From assembly GCF_015070375.1 (NCBI RefSeq), contig NZ_JADCLL010000005.1:62001-126000 (forward strand): a stretch of 64,000 nucleotides of DNA. Reading direction: 5' to 3'. The notes beneath the pieces are model-generated. The model saw only the letters and a program-made list of their open reading frames with translations. It searched no databases and was not told the origin of the DNA. Below, one piece after another: positions 1 to 7,619 of this stretch (the stretch's first letter is position 1; the number at the start of each line of letters is the position of its first letter). The position numbers and the translations under genes are program-made. This DNA is from Nocardioides kribbensis. GTDB lineage: Bacteria > Actinomycetota > Actinomycetes > Propionibacteriales > Nocardioidaceae.

Positions 1-99
1 CAGCGCGGCCTCGACCGCACGCTCGTCGCCCTCGGCCTCGGCGGCGGTCAGGGACCCGAAGTAGGCGTCCTCGGCGGCCGCGAGGTCCTCCTCGCGCAC
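1..99 (-). CDS. ruvB: RuvB Holliday-junction helicase, N-terminal fragment
   Basis: Only the first 33 codons lie inside the window. The gene begins with a GTG at 97-99, immediately after the ruvA stop (101-103), and runs off the left edge. The visible residues (VREEDLAAAEDAYFGS, later ERAVEAAL) match the acidic N-terminal arm of actinobacterial RuvB, which precedes the AAA+ domain. RuvB is the ATP-driven motor that, with RuvA, branch-migrates Holliday junctions. The assignment rests on this arm plus position after ruvC and ruvA, because the Walker motifs are outside the window. It should be co-transcribed from the LexA-controlled promoter upstream of ruvC. Confidence 0.88.
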   Translation of the reverse strand, partial: MREEDLAAAEDAYFGSLTAAEAEGDERAVEAAL

Positions 100-100
100 G

Positions 101-697
101 TCAGGCCCTGCTCAGCGAGCGCAGCGCGGCGCGCAGCAGCGCAGCGACGTCGGGCACCGGCCCCGCCTCGGGGGCCACGGCGTCGACGGCCTTCTCGGCG
201 TCCTTCGCCGACCAGCCCAGACCGACCAGACCGGTCGCCACCTGCTCACGCCACGGCTCGGCCGAGGCGGCGGCCGGCGCCGAGCGACCGCCGACGGGCG
301 CGCCGAGGCGGTCCTTGAGCTCCAGGATGATCCGCTGCGCGCCCTTCTGGCCGATGCCGGGCACACGCGTGAGGGTCTTGACGTCCTCGGCCGAGACCGC
401 GCGGCGCAGGTCGTCGGGCGCGAGCACGGCCAGCACCGCCTGGGCCAGCTTGGGGCCGACGCCGGAGGCGGTCTGCACGAGCTCGAAGCAGGCCTTCTCG
501 TCGTCGTCGAGGAAGCCGAAGAGCGTCAGGGAGTCCTCGCGCACCACCATGCTGGTGGGCAGGGTCGCCGGCTGCCCCACGCGCAGCGACGCCAGGGTGC
601 CGGGGGTGCAGAGCAGCTCCAGCCCCACGCCGCCCACCTCGAGGACGGCGCTGGACAGGCCCACCGTGGCCACCTGGCCGTGCACGAACGCGATCAC
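101..697 (-). CDS. ruvA: RuvA Holliday-junction-binding protein
   Basis: The 198-residue product has the usual RuvA length. It has an N-terminal OB-fold ([12 protein letters not shown] onward), two helix-hairpin-helix elements in the middle ([14 protein letters not shown] and [15 protein letters not shown]) and a C-terminal three-helix domain ([14 protein letters not shown] onward) that in known RuvA proteins contacts RuvB. RuvA tetramers hold the four-way junction open for RuvB-driven branch migration in the cytoplasm. The GTG start at 695-697 overlaps the ruvC stop in a GTGA, so translation is probably coupled. A much longer in-frame reading upstream was rejected because it is antisense-like low-complexity Arg/Gly sequence inside ruvC. 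Confidence 0.97.
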   Translation of the reverse strand: MIAFVHGQVATVGLSSAVLEVGGVGLELLCTPGTLASLRVGQPATLPTSMVVREDSLTLFGFLDDDEKACFELVQTASGVGPKLAQAVLAVLAPDDLRRAVSAEDVKTLTRVPGIGQKGAQRIILELKDRLGAPVGGRSAPAAASAEPWREQVATGLVGLGWSAKDAEKAVDAVAPEAGPVPDVAALLRAALRSLSRA

Positions 698-1329
698 CTG
701 CTGCTCCTCCCGGCCGCGACCTCGGCGGCCTGCTCCAGCGCGCGCCTGCGCGCCTGCTGCTGGACGGCCCGCTGGGCCCTGACCTGGGCGTCGACCTGCG
801 CCTGCCGGTGGGCGCGCGCGCCGCTGGCCCCGACGGCGGCGTCGAGGCGCTGCTGGGCCCCGCCGCGCCAGATGTGGGTGATGGCCAGGGCCAGGGCGTC
901 GGCCGCGTCGGCCGGCTTCGGCGGCGCGTCGAGGCGCAGGATCCGGGTCACCATCGCCCCGACCTGCTGCTTGTCGGCGCGACCGTTGCCCGAGACCGCG
1001 GCCTTGACCTCGCTGGGGGTGTGCAGCGCGATCGGCAGCCCGCGTCGCGCCGCGCACACCATGGCGATCCCGCTGGCCTGCGCCGTGCCCATCACCGTGC
1101 TCACGTCGGAGCGGGCGAAGACCCGCTCCACCGCGACGGCGTCGGGTGAGAACTCGTCGAGCCAGGCGTCCACGCCCTTCTCGATGGTGACCAGGCGCTC
1201 CGCGACCGGCAGGTGCGAGGAGGTCCGCACGACGTTGACGTCGACGAGGGTCAGCGGGCGGCCCACCGACCCCTCCACCACCCCGAGGCCGCAGCGGGTC
1301 AGGCCGGGGTCGATCCCGAGCACCCGCAT
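694..1329 (-). CDS. ruvC: RuvC Holliday-junction resolvase
   Basis: This 211-residue endonuclease resolves Holliday junctions by paired nicks. The RNase H-like core shows the catalytic acids in order: D7 in GIDPG, E68 in AVERVF and the C-terminal [12 protein letters not shown] block. After about residue 155 there is an Ala/Gln/Arg-rich tail of some 50 residues that is longer than in E. coli RuvC (173 residues) and looks helical and disordered; its role is unknown. The ATG at 1327-1329 is preceded by a GGAGG-type ribosome site. It is the first gene of ruvCAB, and a perfect-armed LexA box lies about 47 bases upstream, so DNA-damage induction is expected. Confidence 0.96.
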   Translation of the reverse strand: MRVLGIDPGLTRCGLGVVEGSVGRPLTLVDVNVVRTSSHLPVAERLVTIEKGVDAWLDEFSPDAVAVERVFARSDVSTVMGTAQASGIAMVCAARRGLPIALHTPSEVKAAVSGNGRADKQQVGAMVTRILRLDAPPKPADAADALALAITHIWRGGAQQRLDAAVGASGARAHRQAQVDAQVRAQRAVQQQARRRALEQAAEVAAGRSSR

Positions 1330-1375
1330 CGCGCCTCCTGGTCCTCGCGCCGGACCTCGGTGGGCCGGCGTCGCG

Positions 1376-1391
1376 TCGAACATGTGTTCGC
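1376..1391 (-). promoter_or_regulatory. LexA (SOS) box of ruvCAB
   Basis: The core CGAACATGTGTTCG (1377-1390) fits the actinobacterial SOS consensus CGAAC-N4-GTTCG exactly in both arms. It lies between yebC and ruvC and reads as the operator for ruvC on the minus strand. LexA bound here would cover the start region of a promoter whose -10 element sits just upstream. Confidence 0.88.
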
Positions 1392-1396
1392 AGGCA

Positions 1397-1418
1397 ACGC
1401 TACCCACCACGACCGACC
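1397..1418 (-). promoter_or_regulatory. Probable ruvC promoter (-10 TAGCGT)
   Basis: On the minus strand TAGCGT (1397-1402) matches the actinobacterial -10 form TAnnnT. GGTCG lies exactly 11 bases before it, one mismatch from the TGTCR-N11-TAnnnT motif of PafBC-dependent damage promoters. The LexA box starts 6 bases downstream of the -10, so repression by promoter occlusion is plausible. No transcript start is known. Confidence 0.5.
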
Positions 1419-1457
1419 TGCGCCGCGGCGACACGCGGGCCGGGGTGCAGCCTCGGG

Positions 1458-2225
1458 TCAGGCGTCCTCGAGCTGGGCCATGACGTCGTCGGCCACGTCG
1501 AAGTTGGCGTAGAGGTTCTGCACGTCGTCGAGGTCCTCCAGGACGTCGACGAGGCGGAACATCTTGGCCGCGGCGTCCTTGTCGAGCGCGACCTGCATGT
1601 CGGGCACGAAGGAGGCGTCGGCGGAGTCGTAGTCGATGCCGGCGCTCTGCAGCGCGGTGCGCACCGCCACCAGGTCGGTGGGCTCGGAGACGACCTCGAA
1701 GGCCTCCCCCAGGTCGTTGACGGCGTCGGCGCCGGCCTCGAGGGTCGCCTCGAGCACGTCGTCCTCGGAGACGGTCTTGCCCTCCTGCTGCGCGGGCACC
1801 ACGACGACGCCCTTGCGGTGGAAGAGGAAGGACACCGAGCCCGGGTCGGCCAGCGAGCCGCCGTTGCGGGTCATGGCGGTGCGGACCTCCATGGCGGCGC
1901 GGTTCTTGTTGTCGGTGAGGCACTCGATGAGCATCGCGACGCCGGAGGGGCCGTAGCCCTCGTACATGATCGTCTGGTAGTCGGCGCCGCCGGTCTCCGC
2001 ACCGGAGCCGCGCTTGACCGCGCGGTCGATGTTGTCGTTGGGCACCGAGGACTTCTTGGCCTTCTGGATGGCGTCGTAGAGCGTCGGGTTGCCGGTGGGG
2101 TCACCGCCGCCCATGCGGGCCGCGACCTCGATGTTCTTGATCAGCTTGGCGAACATCTTGCCGCGCTTGGCGTCGATCGCGGCCTTCTTGTGCTTGGTGG
2201 TCGCCCACTTGGAGTGCCCCGACAT
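1458..2225 (-). CDS. yebC: YebC/PmpR family protein
   Basis: The 255-residue product is full length for the family and starts with the diagnostic [23 protein letters not shown], followed by [19 protein letters not shown] and the [19 protein letters not shown] block. YebC proteins were first described as DNA-binding regulators; later work ties some members to relief of ribosome stalling during translation. Nothing here shows which activity applies. In actinobacteria yebC sits between pdxT and ruvC, as here, but it is separated from ruvC by the LexA-controlled promoter, so it need not belong to the SOS unit. The ATG at 2223-2225 has a purine-rich ribosome site (GGAAGAGGGA) just upstream. Confidence 0.97.
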   Translation of the reverse strand: MSGHSKWATTKHKKAAIDAKRGKMFAKLIKNIEVAARMGGGDPTGNPTLYDAIQKAKKSSVPNDNIDRAVKRGSGAETGGADYQTIMYEGYGPSGVAMLIECLTDNKNRAAMEVRTAMTRNGGSLADPGSVSFLFHRKGVVVVPAQQEGKTVSEDDVLEATLEAGADAVNDLGEAFEVVSEPTDLVAVRTALQSAGIDYDSADASFVPDMQVALDKDAAAKMFRLVDVLEDLDDVQNLYANFDVADDVMAQLEDA

Positions 2226-2306
2226 GCGTTCCCTCTTCCCGTCCGTCCACGCCCTGCTCCCGGCGCACCGGGGCGGTCGTGCTTGTCGAAGTGCTGCGCC
2301 GGCCGG

Positions 2307-2906
2307 TCAGCGCTCCCGGACCAGGTCGAGGAACAACCCGTGGATGCGGGTGTCCTCGCCGACCTCGGGGTGGAACGAGGTGGCCATGAGCGGGCCCTGC
2401 CGGACCGCGACGATCCTACCCACGGCCGGACCGTGCGCCACACGCGCGAGCACCTCGACGTCGTCGTCGACGGCCTCCACCCAGGGCGCCCGGATGAAGA
2501 CGGCGTGCACCGGGGAGTCGAGGCCGGCCACGTCGAGCGGGCCCTCGAAGGAGTCGACCTGGCGCCCGAAGGCGTTGCGGCGCACCGTGACGTGCAGCCC
2601 GCCGAGGGTCTCCTGCCCGGGCGCGGCGTCCTCGACGCGGTCGGCCAGCATGATCATCCCCGCGCAGGTGCCGAGCACCGGCAGGCCCTCGGCGATCCGC
2701 TCGCGCAGCGGTCCGAGCAGGTCGAAGACCCTCGCCAGGCGGATCATCGTGGTCGACTCGCCGCCCGGCACGACCAGCGCGTCGACGGCGGCCAGCTCCG
2801 CTGCGCGGCGTACGCCGGTCGCCTCGGCCCCCAGCGCCCGCAGCGCGCGGACGTGGTCGACGACGTCGCCCTGGAGGGCGAGGACTCCGATGCGGGGTGA
2901 CGGCAC
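2307..2906 (-). CDS. pdxT: Pyridoxal 5'-phosphate synthase glutaminase subunit PdxT
   Basis: PdxT is the class-I glutamine amidotransferase that hydrolyses glutamine and passes ammonia to PdxS for direct PLP synthesis. The 199-residue protein has the family pattern: VLALQGDV at the N-terminus, PGGEST near 48-52, nucleophile C81 in GTCAGM, and the H179/E181 pair in SFHPEV that completes the triad. The GTG start at 2904-2906 gives the expected [14 protein letters not shown] beginning; a longer reading adds a Pro-rich segment that looks spurious. Its partner PdxS lies about 7 kb away at 9998-10912, separated by the secreted-protein modules, although in many actinobacteria the two genes are close neighbours. 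Confidence 0.97.
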   Translation of the reverse strand: MPSPRIGVLALQGDVVDHVRALRALGAEATGVRRAAELAAVDALVVPGGESTTMIRLARVFDLLGPLRERIAEGLPVLGTCAGMIMLADRVEDAAPGQETLGGLHVTVRRNAFGRQVDSFEGPLDVAGLDSPVHAVFIRAPWVEAVDDDVEVLARVAHGPAVGRIVAVRQGPLMATSFHPEVGEDTRIHGLFLDLVRER

Positions 2907-2933
2907 CGGGCGATCGTAGGGCCGGGCCCGGAT

Positions 2934-2963
2934 CCCCGCGCGGGCAGGTGGGAGCGCGCGGGG
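2934..2963 (-). terminator. GC-rich hairpin at the end of the secreted-protein cluster
   Basis: CCCCGCGCG (2934-2942) pairs with CGCGCGGGG (2955-2963) around a 12-base loop, in the gap after the last gene of the first module and before pdxT. There is no U-run, which is common for actinobacterial terminators. Confidence 0.4.
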
Positions 2964-2967
2964 CGGG

Positions 2968-3813
2968 TCAGGTGGTGGAGAAGGTGCTGGTCGCGGTGGT
3001 GGCGTTGCCGGCGGCGTCGACGGCACGGACGGTGAGGGTGAAGGCCGCCGCGCCGAACGCGTTGGGGTAGGCGGGCTCCAGCAGCCCCGGCACCCGCCAG
3101 GCCGTGCCGCCGACCAGCGTGGCCGGCTGCTGGCCGAGCAGGCAGGTGGCCCCCGACCACGCCGACCCGTTCCAGCACTCGGTGACGCTGACCGGGCCGG
3201 CGCCGCTGCGCCGCTCCAGGCGGTAGGTGACCGCGGTGGTGGCGACGTTGTCCGACGTGGAGCCGCAGGCCACTCCCCCCGCCGGGCAGCCGGCGGCGAC
3301 CTTGGTCGACATGGAGCCGGACGAGAAGGACGTGCCGGTGGTCGGGAAGCCCACGGAGAGCGCGGGGGCGACGGTGTCGGAGGAGCCGGCCACCGGCACC
3401 GCCACCCGGTCCGACTCCTTGCTCCAGGCGGCGCCGACAGTGGCGACGAGGGAGTAGTAGGCGGTGGCGAGCAGCGGCGCGCCCGCGTCGGAGCAGGTCG
3501 TGGTGGGGGCCGTGGTGGCGCAGGCCTGCACGCTGGTGCCGCCCGTGGGCGCGCTCCAGCGCAGCACCCGGTAGGTGCCGGCCGTGCCGGTGCCCGCCGG
3601 TGTGGCCGCCCAGCTCAGGGTCACCGCGCCCGCCAGCGAACGGCTGCCCACCGGCGAGGTCGGCTTGGCGATCGCCCCACTGGTGAGCCCTCCGCTGGTC
3701 GCGGCGGCGGAGTCGGAGAAGGCGGCCAGGGTCGCGGGGGTCCTCGACCCGAGGGTCGTTCCGACACCCAGCCCCAGCAGGAGCGCTAGCACCACGAGCG
3801 TTGCGCGGCTCAC
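2968..3813 (-). CDS. Secreted SipW-type protein with repeat/FN3-like C-terminus
   Basis: The product has 281 residues. An N-terminal hydrophobic segment ([19 protein letters not shown]) is followed by [11 protein letters not shown], the [WF]-[ST]-D pattern found just after the signal segment of SipW-processed TasA/camelysin-type exoproteins. The rest is Ser/Thr/Ala-rich and beta-strand-like, with two segments resembling fibronectin-type or Ig-like domains: [14 protein letters not shown] near 80-95 and [15 protein letters not shown] near the C-terminus. Several cysteines could form disulfides outside the cell. The GTG start at 3811-3813 overlaps the stop of the previous gene (GTGA). It is the last gene of module A and probably a surface or matrix component; no enzyme motif is visible. 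Confidence 0.75.
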   Translation of the reverse strand: MSRATLVVLALLLGLGVGTTLGSRTPATLAAFSDSAAATSGGLTSGAIAKPTSPVGSRSLAGAVTLSWAATPAGTGTAGTYRVLRWSAPTGGTSVQACATTAPTTTCSDAGAPLLATAYYSLVATVGAAWSKESDRVAVPVAGSSDTVAPALSVGFPTTGTSFSSGSMSTKVAAGCPAGGVACGSTSDNVATTAVTYRLERRSGAGPVSVTECWNGSAWSGATCLLGQQPATLVGGTAWRVPGLLEPAYPNAFGAAAFTLTVRAVDAAGNATTATSTFSTT

Positions 3814-4376
3814 GCGGCGACCTGGGTGGCGGCGAGCGCGACGGAGACGGTGCTCGGGGTCGTCTTGGACTGGAAGGTGTCGGCGGTCTCGAAGGGGAGG
3901 CTCACCTTGACGCACAGTGTCAGCGAGGCGGCGACGTCGAGCCGGGTCGCCGTGGTGGGCGACAGCGGCGTGCCGCCGGAGCACCCCTCGGTGCGGGGGT
4001 AGGTCGCGTCGTCGCCGGTCTGCGTCGACCCGGCGAGCACCTCGACCACCAGCGGCGTGGCCAGGTCGCCCGCCTTGGTGGCGCTGGCGCGGAAGGTGAA
4101 GGGCGCGTCGCCGGCGTTGCGCACGGTGAGCGTCGCGGCGACGCTCTCGCCCGGCACCATCGTGGCGAGCGCGAGGTTGGTGGCGGCGTAGGCGGTGGGG
4201 TTGCCCTGGGCCCCGTCGACGGTGAGGTCGAGGCGCCCGGTGGTGAAGGAGCCGCTGGCCACGGTGTCGGTGTCGCTCCAGAAGGCGAAGGTGCCCTGGC
4301 TGCCGGCGCCCAGGACCAGTCCGCCGGCCAGCGCCAGCGCCGCCCAGCCCTTGGTGGCCCGACCGCGTCGCGCCAT
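3810..4376 (-). CDS. SipW-dependent-type (TasA/CalY-like) exported protein
   Basis: The 188-residue product has a basic start, a hydrophobic stretch (AALALAGGLVLGAGS) and then FAFWSDTDTV, the alternate signal motif of SipW substrates. After it come SGSFTTGRLDLTVDG and ATLTVRNAGDAPFTFR, the strands typical of the TasA/camelysin beta-sandwich. Two cysteines are present (near 134 and 154). By family it should be released by the signal peptidase at 5232-5813 and may assemble into fibres or a surface layer. The start is uncertain: the ATG at 4374-4376 is used here, but an in-frame GTG at 4449-4451 overlaps the upstream stop and would add 25 basic residues. Neither has a strong ribosome site. Confidence 0.82.
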   Translation of the reverse strand: MARRGRATKGWAALALAGGLVLGAGSQGTFAFWSDTDTVASGSFTTGRLDLTVDGAQGNPTAYAATNLALATMVPGESVAATLTVRNAGDAPFTFRASATKAGDLATPLVVEVLAGSTQTGDDATYPRTEGCSGGTPLSPTTATRLDVAASLTLCVKVSLPFETADTFQSKTTPSTVSVALAATQVAA

Positions 4377-4443
4377 CACTGCCCGACGGCGGCCCGTGGA
4401 GCGGGTGCGCGCGGGCCGGGACGGCCGCCGGCTCCTGCGGTGC

Positions 4444-5070
4444 TCAGCCACGGAGCACCACCGTGTCGTCGCGGAAGCCGTTGACGTCCTGGGTCAGGCG
4501 GAGCTCGAGGGACACGCGCGATCCCCGGCCCTGGGTGCGGTTGCCGGCGGTGTAGGCCAGGGCGGCGATGACCCGCACGTGCACCAGCCGGCCCGGGCGC
4601 AGGTGGTAGGCGAGCACGACCGGGGCGGTGCGCCGCAGCGACCCCTCCACCCGGGCGAGGCTCCGCGTGAGGTCGCCGCTGGGAGCACCGCGACGCGCAC
4701 GACCCGCCACCCGCACGCTGAACCGGTCTGCGCTCAGCAGCGGCCTCGCGCCGCGCGAGGCCACGGTGAGGGTCAGGTCGGCCGGCGCCGGGCCGTCGTT
4801 GCGCACCCAGAAGTCCCCCGCACGCCGGTCCCCCGGCACCCAGCGGACCCCGCGGCCCCACACGGGTCCGTCCCAGGCGGTGTCGAAGGCGCGGTCGCGC
4901 GACACCGCGAGGTACGACGACACGTCGGTGTCGCGCAGCGCCGACTCCTCGGCCCGGCCCGGCCCGGCCTCGGGCGGCCCGGCCACCGGGCGCATCGCGA
5001 CGGTGCTCACCGGCAGCGCGACCAGGACGGCGGCGACGAGCACCGCGCGGAGGCGACGGGCGTGCGACAC
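4444..5070 (-). CDS. Secreted protein of unknown function in SipW module A
   Basis: The 208-residue product carries an ordinary signal peptide (RRLRAVLVAAVLVALPVSTVA) without the W/F-S/T-D motif of its neighbours. The mature part contains GDFWVRNDGPAPADLTLTV near 94-112, a strand pattern like that of camelysin/TasA-fold proteins, and ends in beta-rich sequence without cysteines or enzyme motifs. The GTG at 5068-5070 has a good ribosome site (AGGAGAGGAG). It lies between the signal peptidase gene, from which it is separated by the 14-base tandem repeats, and the next SipW substrate. Module B has no counterpart. An accessory subunit or a Sec-processed anchor for the fibre proteins is possible but unproven. 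Confidence 0.7.
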   Translation of the reverse strand: MSHARRLRAVLVAAVLVALPVSTVAMRPVAGPPEAGPGRAEESALRDTDVSSYLAVSRDRAFDTAWDGPVWGRGVRWVPGDRRAGDFWVRNDGPAPADLTLTVASRGARPLLSADRFSVRVAGRARRGAPSGDLTRSLARVEGSLRRTAPVVLAYHLRPGRLVHVRVIAALAYTAGNRTQGRGSRVSLELRLTQDVNGFRDDTVVLRG

Positions 5071-5150
5071 GGTGGCTCCTCTCCTGGATCGGGCGGGCGG
5101 GCGGGCGGTCGGTCGAGCAGTCGGCGGCGCACCCGCGGACGGTCGCGGTG

Positions 5151-5242
5151 GGCGGTGCAGGTCAGGCGGTGCAGGTCAGGCGGTGCAGGTCAGGCGGTGC
5201 AGGTCAGGCGGTGCAGGTCAGGCGGTGCAGGTCAGGCGGTGC
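5151..5242. repeat. 14-base tandem repeat, six copies plus a partial
   Basis: The unit GGCGGTGCAGGTCA occurs six times without change (5151-5234), followed by the partial GGCGGTGC. On the minus strand each copy begins TGA, and the signal peptidase gene stops at 5232-5234 inside the last copy. The period is not a multiple of three, so TGA falls in every frame across the array. It fills most of the 161-base gap between the peptidase gene and the next gene of module A. Confidence 0.95.
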
Positions 5243-5813
5243 GCAGGTGGGTCGGGCGCGGGCGGCGACCCCGCTCGCGGGCGGCTCCGACGAACATGGC
5301 GCCGGCGTAGGCGAGCAGCCCACCGCCGACGACCCACACCGCGACCTGGCGCTGGTGGCCGGTGAGCAGCGCGTTGACGCGGCCGAGGTGCGGCACGGCG
5401 TACCAGACCTCGCCGCGCAGCTGCGCGGCCTCGACGGGCTCGGCGTCGGGCACCGGGTTGGCGTCGCCCTGGGTGGTGAACAGCCGCCGGCCGGTCAGGT
5501 CGTAGGCCACGCCGACGACGCGGTGGGTCACGACCTCGGGCCGTCCGGACTCCAGCTGGAAGGTCACCGGCGTGCCCGGGCCGACGTCGTCGGCGTCGAC
5601 GGGCCTCACCACGACGAGGGTCCCCGGCGGGTAGGTCGGGGCCATCGACCCGGTGAGCACCGTGTAGGGCGTCGCCCCGACCACCCGGGGCACGACGACC
5701 CCGGCCGCGACGACCGCCGCGACCGCGAGCAGCACGGTCCAGGCGGCGACCTGCCCCGCCCAGCCCCGCGCTGTGCCGCGGCTGCGGCTGCGGCTGCGGC
5801 TGCGGCTGCGCAT
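5232..5813 (-). CDS. ER-type (SipW-like) signal peptidase I, module A
   Basis: This 193-residue membrane protease belongs to the S26B group, which uses Ser and His instead of the usual Ser/Lys pair. S56 sits in TVLTGSMAPTYPPG, H97 in VVTHRVVGV, and D118 in TTQGDANPV is the likely third residue. Hydrophobic segments lie at about 21-46 and at the C-terminus (VAVWVVGGGLLAYAGAMFV), so both ends are membrane-bound with the active site outside. It is expected to process the W/F-S/T-D substrates encoded beside it. The ATG at 5811-5813 shares one base with the upstream stop (TGATG). The N-terminus starts with five Arg-Ser pairs from a hexanucleotide repeat, and the stop lies in the 14-base repeat array. 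Confidence 0.9.
   Translation of the reverse strand: MRSRSRSRSRSRGTARGWAGQVAAWTVLLAVAAVVAAGVVVPRVVGATPYTVLTGSMAPTYPPGTLVVVRPVDADDVGPGTPVTFQLESGRPEVVTHRVVGVAYDLTGRRLFTTQGDANPVPDAEPVEAAQLRGEVWYAVPHLGRVNALLTGHQRQVAVWVVGGGLLAYAGAMFVGAARERGRRPRPTHLRTA
5781..5810. repeat. Hexanucleotide repeat (GCTGCG)5 directly after a start codon
   Basis: Five perfect copies of GCTGCG (CGCAGC on the coding strand) immediately follow the ATG of the signal peptidase and encode five of the Arg-Ser pairs. Copy-number change would keep the frame and alter only the N-terminal positive charge. Confidence 0.95.
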
Positions 5814-6376
5814 CAGGCCGGGTTGGGGTTGTCCTGCACCAGGGACACCGTGAGCGCGTCGACCGCGGCGATGAGGTTCTGGGTGTCGTTGGCGTTCTTG
5901 GTGGTCGCGTCGCCGTACGGGAAGGAGACCGTGATGGCCGCGCTCAGCGTGTCGTTGTTGTTCGAGGGGGTCAGCTTGCCCGCGGTGAACCCGCTGGTGG
6001 TGGTGTAGGTCGCGGCGGCGGTGGCGTCGAGGGTGGACGTACCCGGGTCGGACGACGTCTTGCGGACGGGGATCACCGCGGGGAGGGTCGGCGTCGCCGA
6101 CAGGTTGTCGCCCTTGGCGAGCACCGTGAAGGTGCAGGTCTTCGTGATCTTGTCCCCCGGGACGATGGCGGTCACCACGGATCCCGCCTTGGCGTTGCCG
6201 GGGGCGTAGGTCCAGCTCGTCGCGCACGTGCCGTTGGTCAGCTTGATCTCGCCGCTGGCGAAGGACCCGGGCTGCACGACGTCGTTGTCGGTCCAGTAGG
6301 CCAGCGAGCCGGCGCCCCCGAGCAGCAGCACGGCGGCGGTGGACGCCGCGAGGGCACCCTTGGTGGTCTTGTTCAT
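5813..6376 (-). CDS. Alternate-type signal peptide exported protein, module A
   Basis: This 187-residue product is the first gene of module A. The N-terminus KTTKGALAASTAAVLLLGGAG is followed by SLAYWTDNDVV, the alternate signal motif recognised by SipW-type peptidases, then GSFASGEIKLT and DKITKTCTFTVLAKG, typical strands of the TasA/camelysin sandwich. Three cysteines lie within about residues 50-86. It is closely similar in layout to the first gene of module B at 8219-8752 (shared KGxLAA, LLLGGAG and PGDxxxxxCTFT patterns), so one probably arose by duplication. The ATG at 6374-6376 has a purine-rich site (GGAG) about 5 bases upstream. It is presumably the major secreted subunit; fibre formation is only inferred from family. 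Confidence 0.88.
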   Translation of the reverse strand: MNKTTKGALAASTAAVLLLGGAGSLAYWTDNDVVQPGSFASGEIKLTNGTCATSWTYAPGNAKAGSVVTAIVPGDKITKTCTFTVLAKGDNLSATPTLPAVIPVRKTSSDPGTSTLDATAAATYTTTSGFTAGKLTPSNNNDTLSAAITVSFPYGDATTKNANDTQNLIAAVDALTVSLVQDNPNPA

Positions 6377-6567
6377 GAGGGGCTCCGGTCGGTGGGTGGC
6401 GGGCAAGACACCTCCTCAACGGACCCTCGCAGCCGGGGTCATGGCCGCCGGACGGAGATGGTCACGACGGGTCAGGGGTTCTGCCCGACCGGCGCCGCAC
6501 CGGCCCGGACGGACTACTCACCGGCTTCCGTGCGGGCCAGGACGGGACCCGGGTGCGGTGGCGCGGG

Positions 6568-7014
6568 TCAGCCGCAGAGACTCACGACGACGAAGGTGTA
6601 GGTGCGGGTGGTCGAGGGCACCGAGGACCAGGTCACCGACGGGTAGGCGACGTGGGCCCGCACCCAGGCCGTGCCCCCGCTGAGCAGGCCCGCCAGGTCC
6701 ACCGAGGTGCCGGTCGTGGTCACCGACCCGGCTCCGCCGTCGTAGGAGACCGTGTAGCTCGTCGCGCCCGCCACCGCGGACCAGGTGAACCGCACGCTGC
6801 CGAGGCCCAGACCGGTGCAGGTGAACGTGGCCGGCGCCGGCACGGTGGCTGCGCCCAGGGTGGTGCCGATGACGCCGACGGTGTCGGTCCAGGGGGCGGC
6901 CTGCGCCGGCGCCGGGTGCAGGCCGGCGGCGAGCGCCAGCGCCGCCAGCGTGGCGTGCGCCGCGGCGCGGGCCCGGCCGTGCGGACGTGGACCGCCCCGG
7001 TGCCGCGGGGTCAC
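6568..7014 (-). CDS. Small secreted protein with FN3-like domain, module B
   Basis: The 148-residue product has an Ala-rich signal segment (AHATLAALALAAGLHPAPAQA) followed by APWTDTVGVIGTTLG, a variant of the W-[ST]-D motif of the other proteins. The remainder (VRFTWSAVAGATSYTVSYDGG through TRTYTFVVVSLCG) looks like one fibronectin-III-type beta-sandwich, with only two cysteines. It occupies the last place of module B, as the 281-residue protein does in module A. The GTG at 7012-7014 overlaps the previous stop (GTGA). It is probably exported and could bind or cap the TasA-like subunits; that role is a guess from position. Confidence 0.75.
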   Translation of the reverse strand: MTPRHRGGPRPHGRARAAAHATLAALALAAGLHPAPAQAAPWTDTVGVIGTTLGAATVPAPATFTCTGLGLGSVRFTWSAVAGATSYTVSYDGGAGSVTTTGTSVDLAGLLSGGTAWVRAHVAYPSVTWSSVPSTTRTYTFVVVSLCG

Positions 7015-7619
7015 GACAGGTCCGAGGAGGCCGTGAAGGTGAGGGCCACCGCCGTCGTGGCGCCCTGCAAGCCGCTGGCCGCCGTGCCGGGCAGGGTCAG
7101 CTGCACGCAGACCTTCTCCGTGGTGGCGGGGGCCAGGGTGCGACCGGTCCCGACCAGCGCCCCGCCGAGCGTGGAGCCCGCGCCGGCCAGGGCGGTGCCG
7201 GCGCAGGTGGTGGCCGGGGCGCTGCCCGAGACCGCGGTGTCGCCGGTCACCTTGACCGCCAGCGCCGCGGCCAGGCCCTTGCCGTCGGCGTTGGTCGCGG
7301 TCGACGTGGCGGTCCAGCGCAGCGGGGCGGTGCCCGCGTTGCGCACGGTGAGCACCGCCGCGACGCTGCCCCCGGGCACCATCGCCCCCACCGACAGCGA
7401 GGCGTAGCCGGTCACCGCGTTGCCGCCGTCGACGGTCAGGTCGATGCTCCCCGCGGTGACGGTGGCGCCGCTGACCGGCACCTCGTCGGTCCACGCCGCC
7501 CAGGTGCCGGTGGTCGCGACGCAGGCCACGACCGCGAGACCGAGCGCCGCCTGCACCCGCAGCGACCGCAGCGGCCGGGGCACCCCGCCGCGGGCGGGGG
7601 TCGCGCGGTGGCTAGGCAT
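7011..7619 (-). CDS. SipW-dependent-type (TasA/CalY-like) exported protein, module B
   Basis: The 202-residue product is the module-B counterpart of 3810-4376. A basic N-terminus and the hydrophobic segment AALGLAVVACVATTGTWA lead into AAWTDEVPVSG, the alternate signal motif, and then VTAGSIDLTVDGG and AAVLTVRNAGTAPLRWT, the same strands as in module A. Two cysteines (near 136 and 167) sit in similar places. The ATG at 7617-7619 overlaps the stop of the signal peptidase gene by 8 bases, which suggests coupled synthesis of the peptidase and its substrate. It is likely an extracellular structural protein. Confidence 0.85.
   Translation of the reverse strand: MPSHRATPARGGVPRPLRSLRVQAALGLAVVACVATTGTWAAWTDEVPVSGATVTAGSIDLTVDGGNAVTGYASLSVGAMVPGGSVAAVLTVRNAGTAPLRWTATSTATNADGKGLAAALAVKVTGDTAVSGSAPATTCAGTALAGAGSTLGGALVGTGRTLAPATTEKVCVQLTLPGTAASGLQGATTAVALTFTASSDLS

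Noticed and set aside
5151..5242. CRISPR-like array
   Set aside because: Units are 14 bases and directly adjoining, with no spacers and no cas genes nearby.
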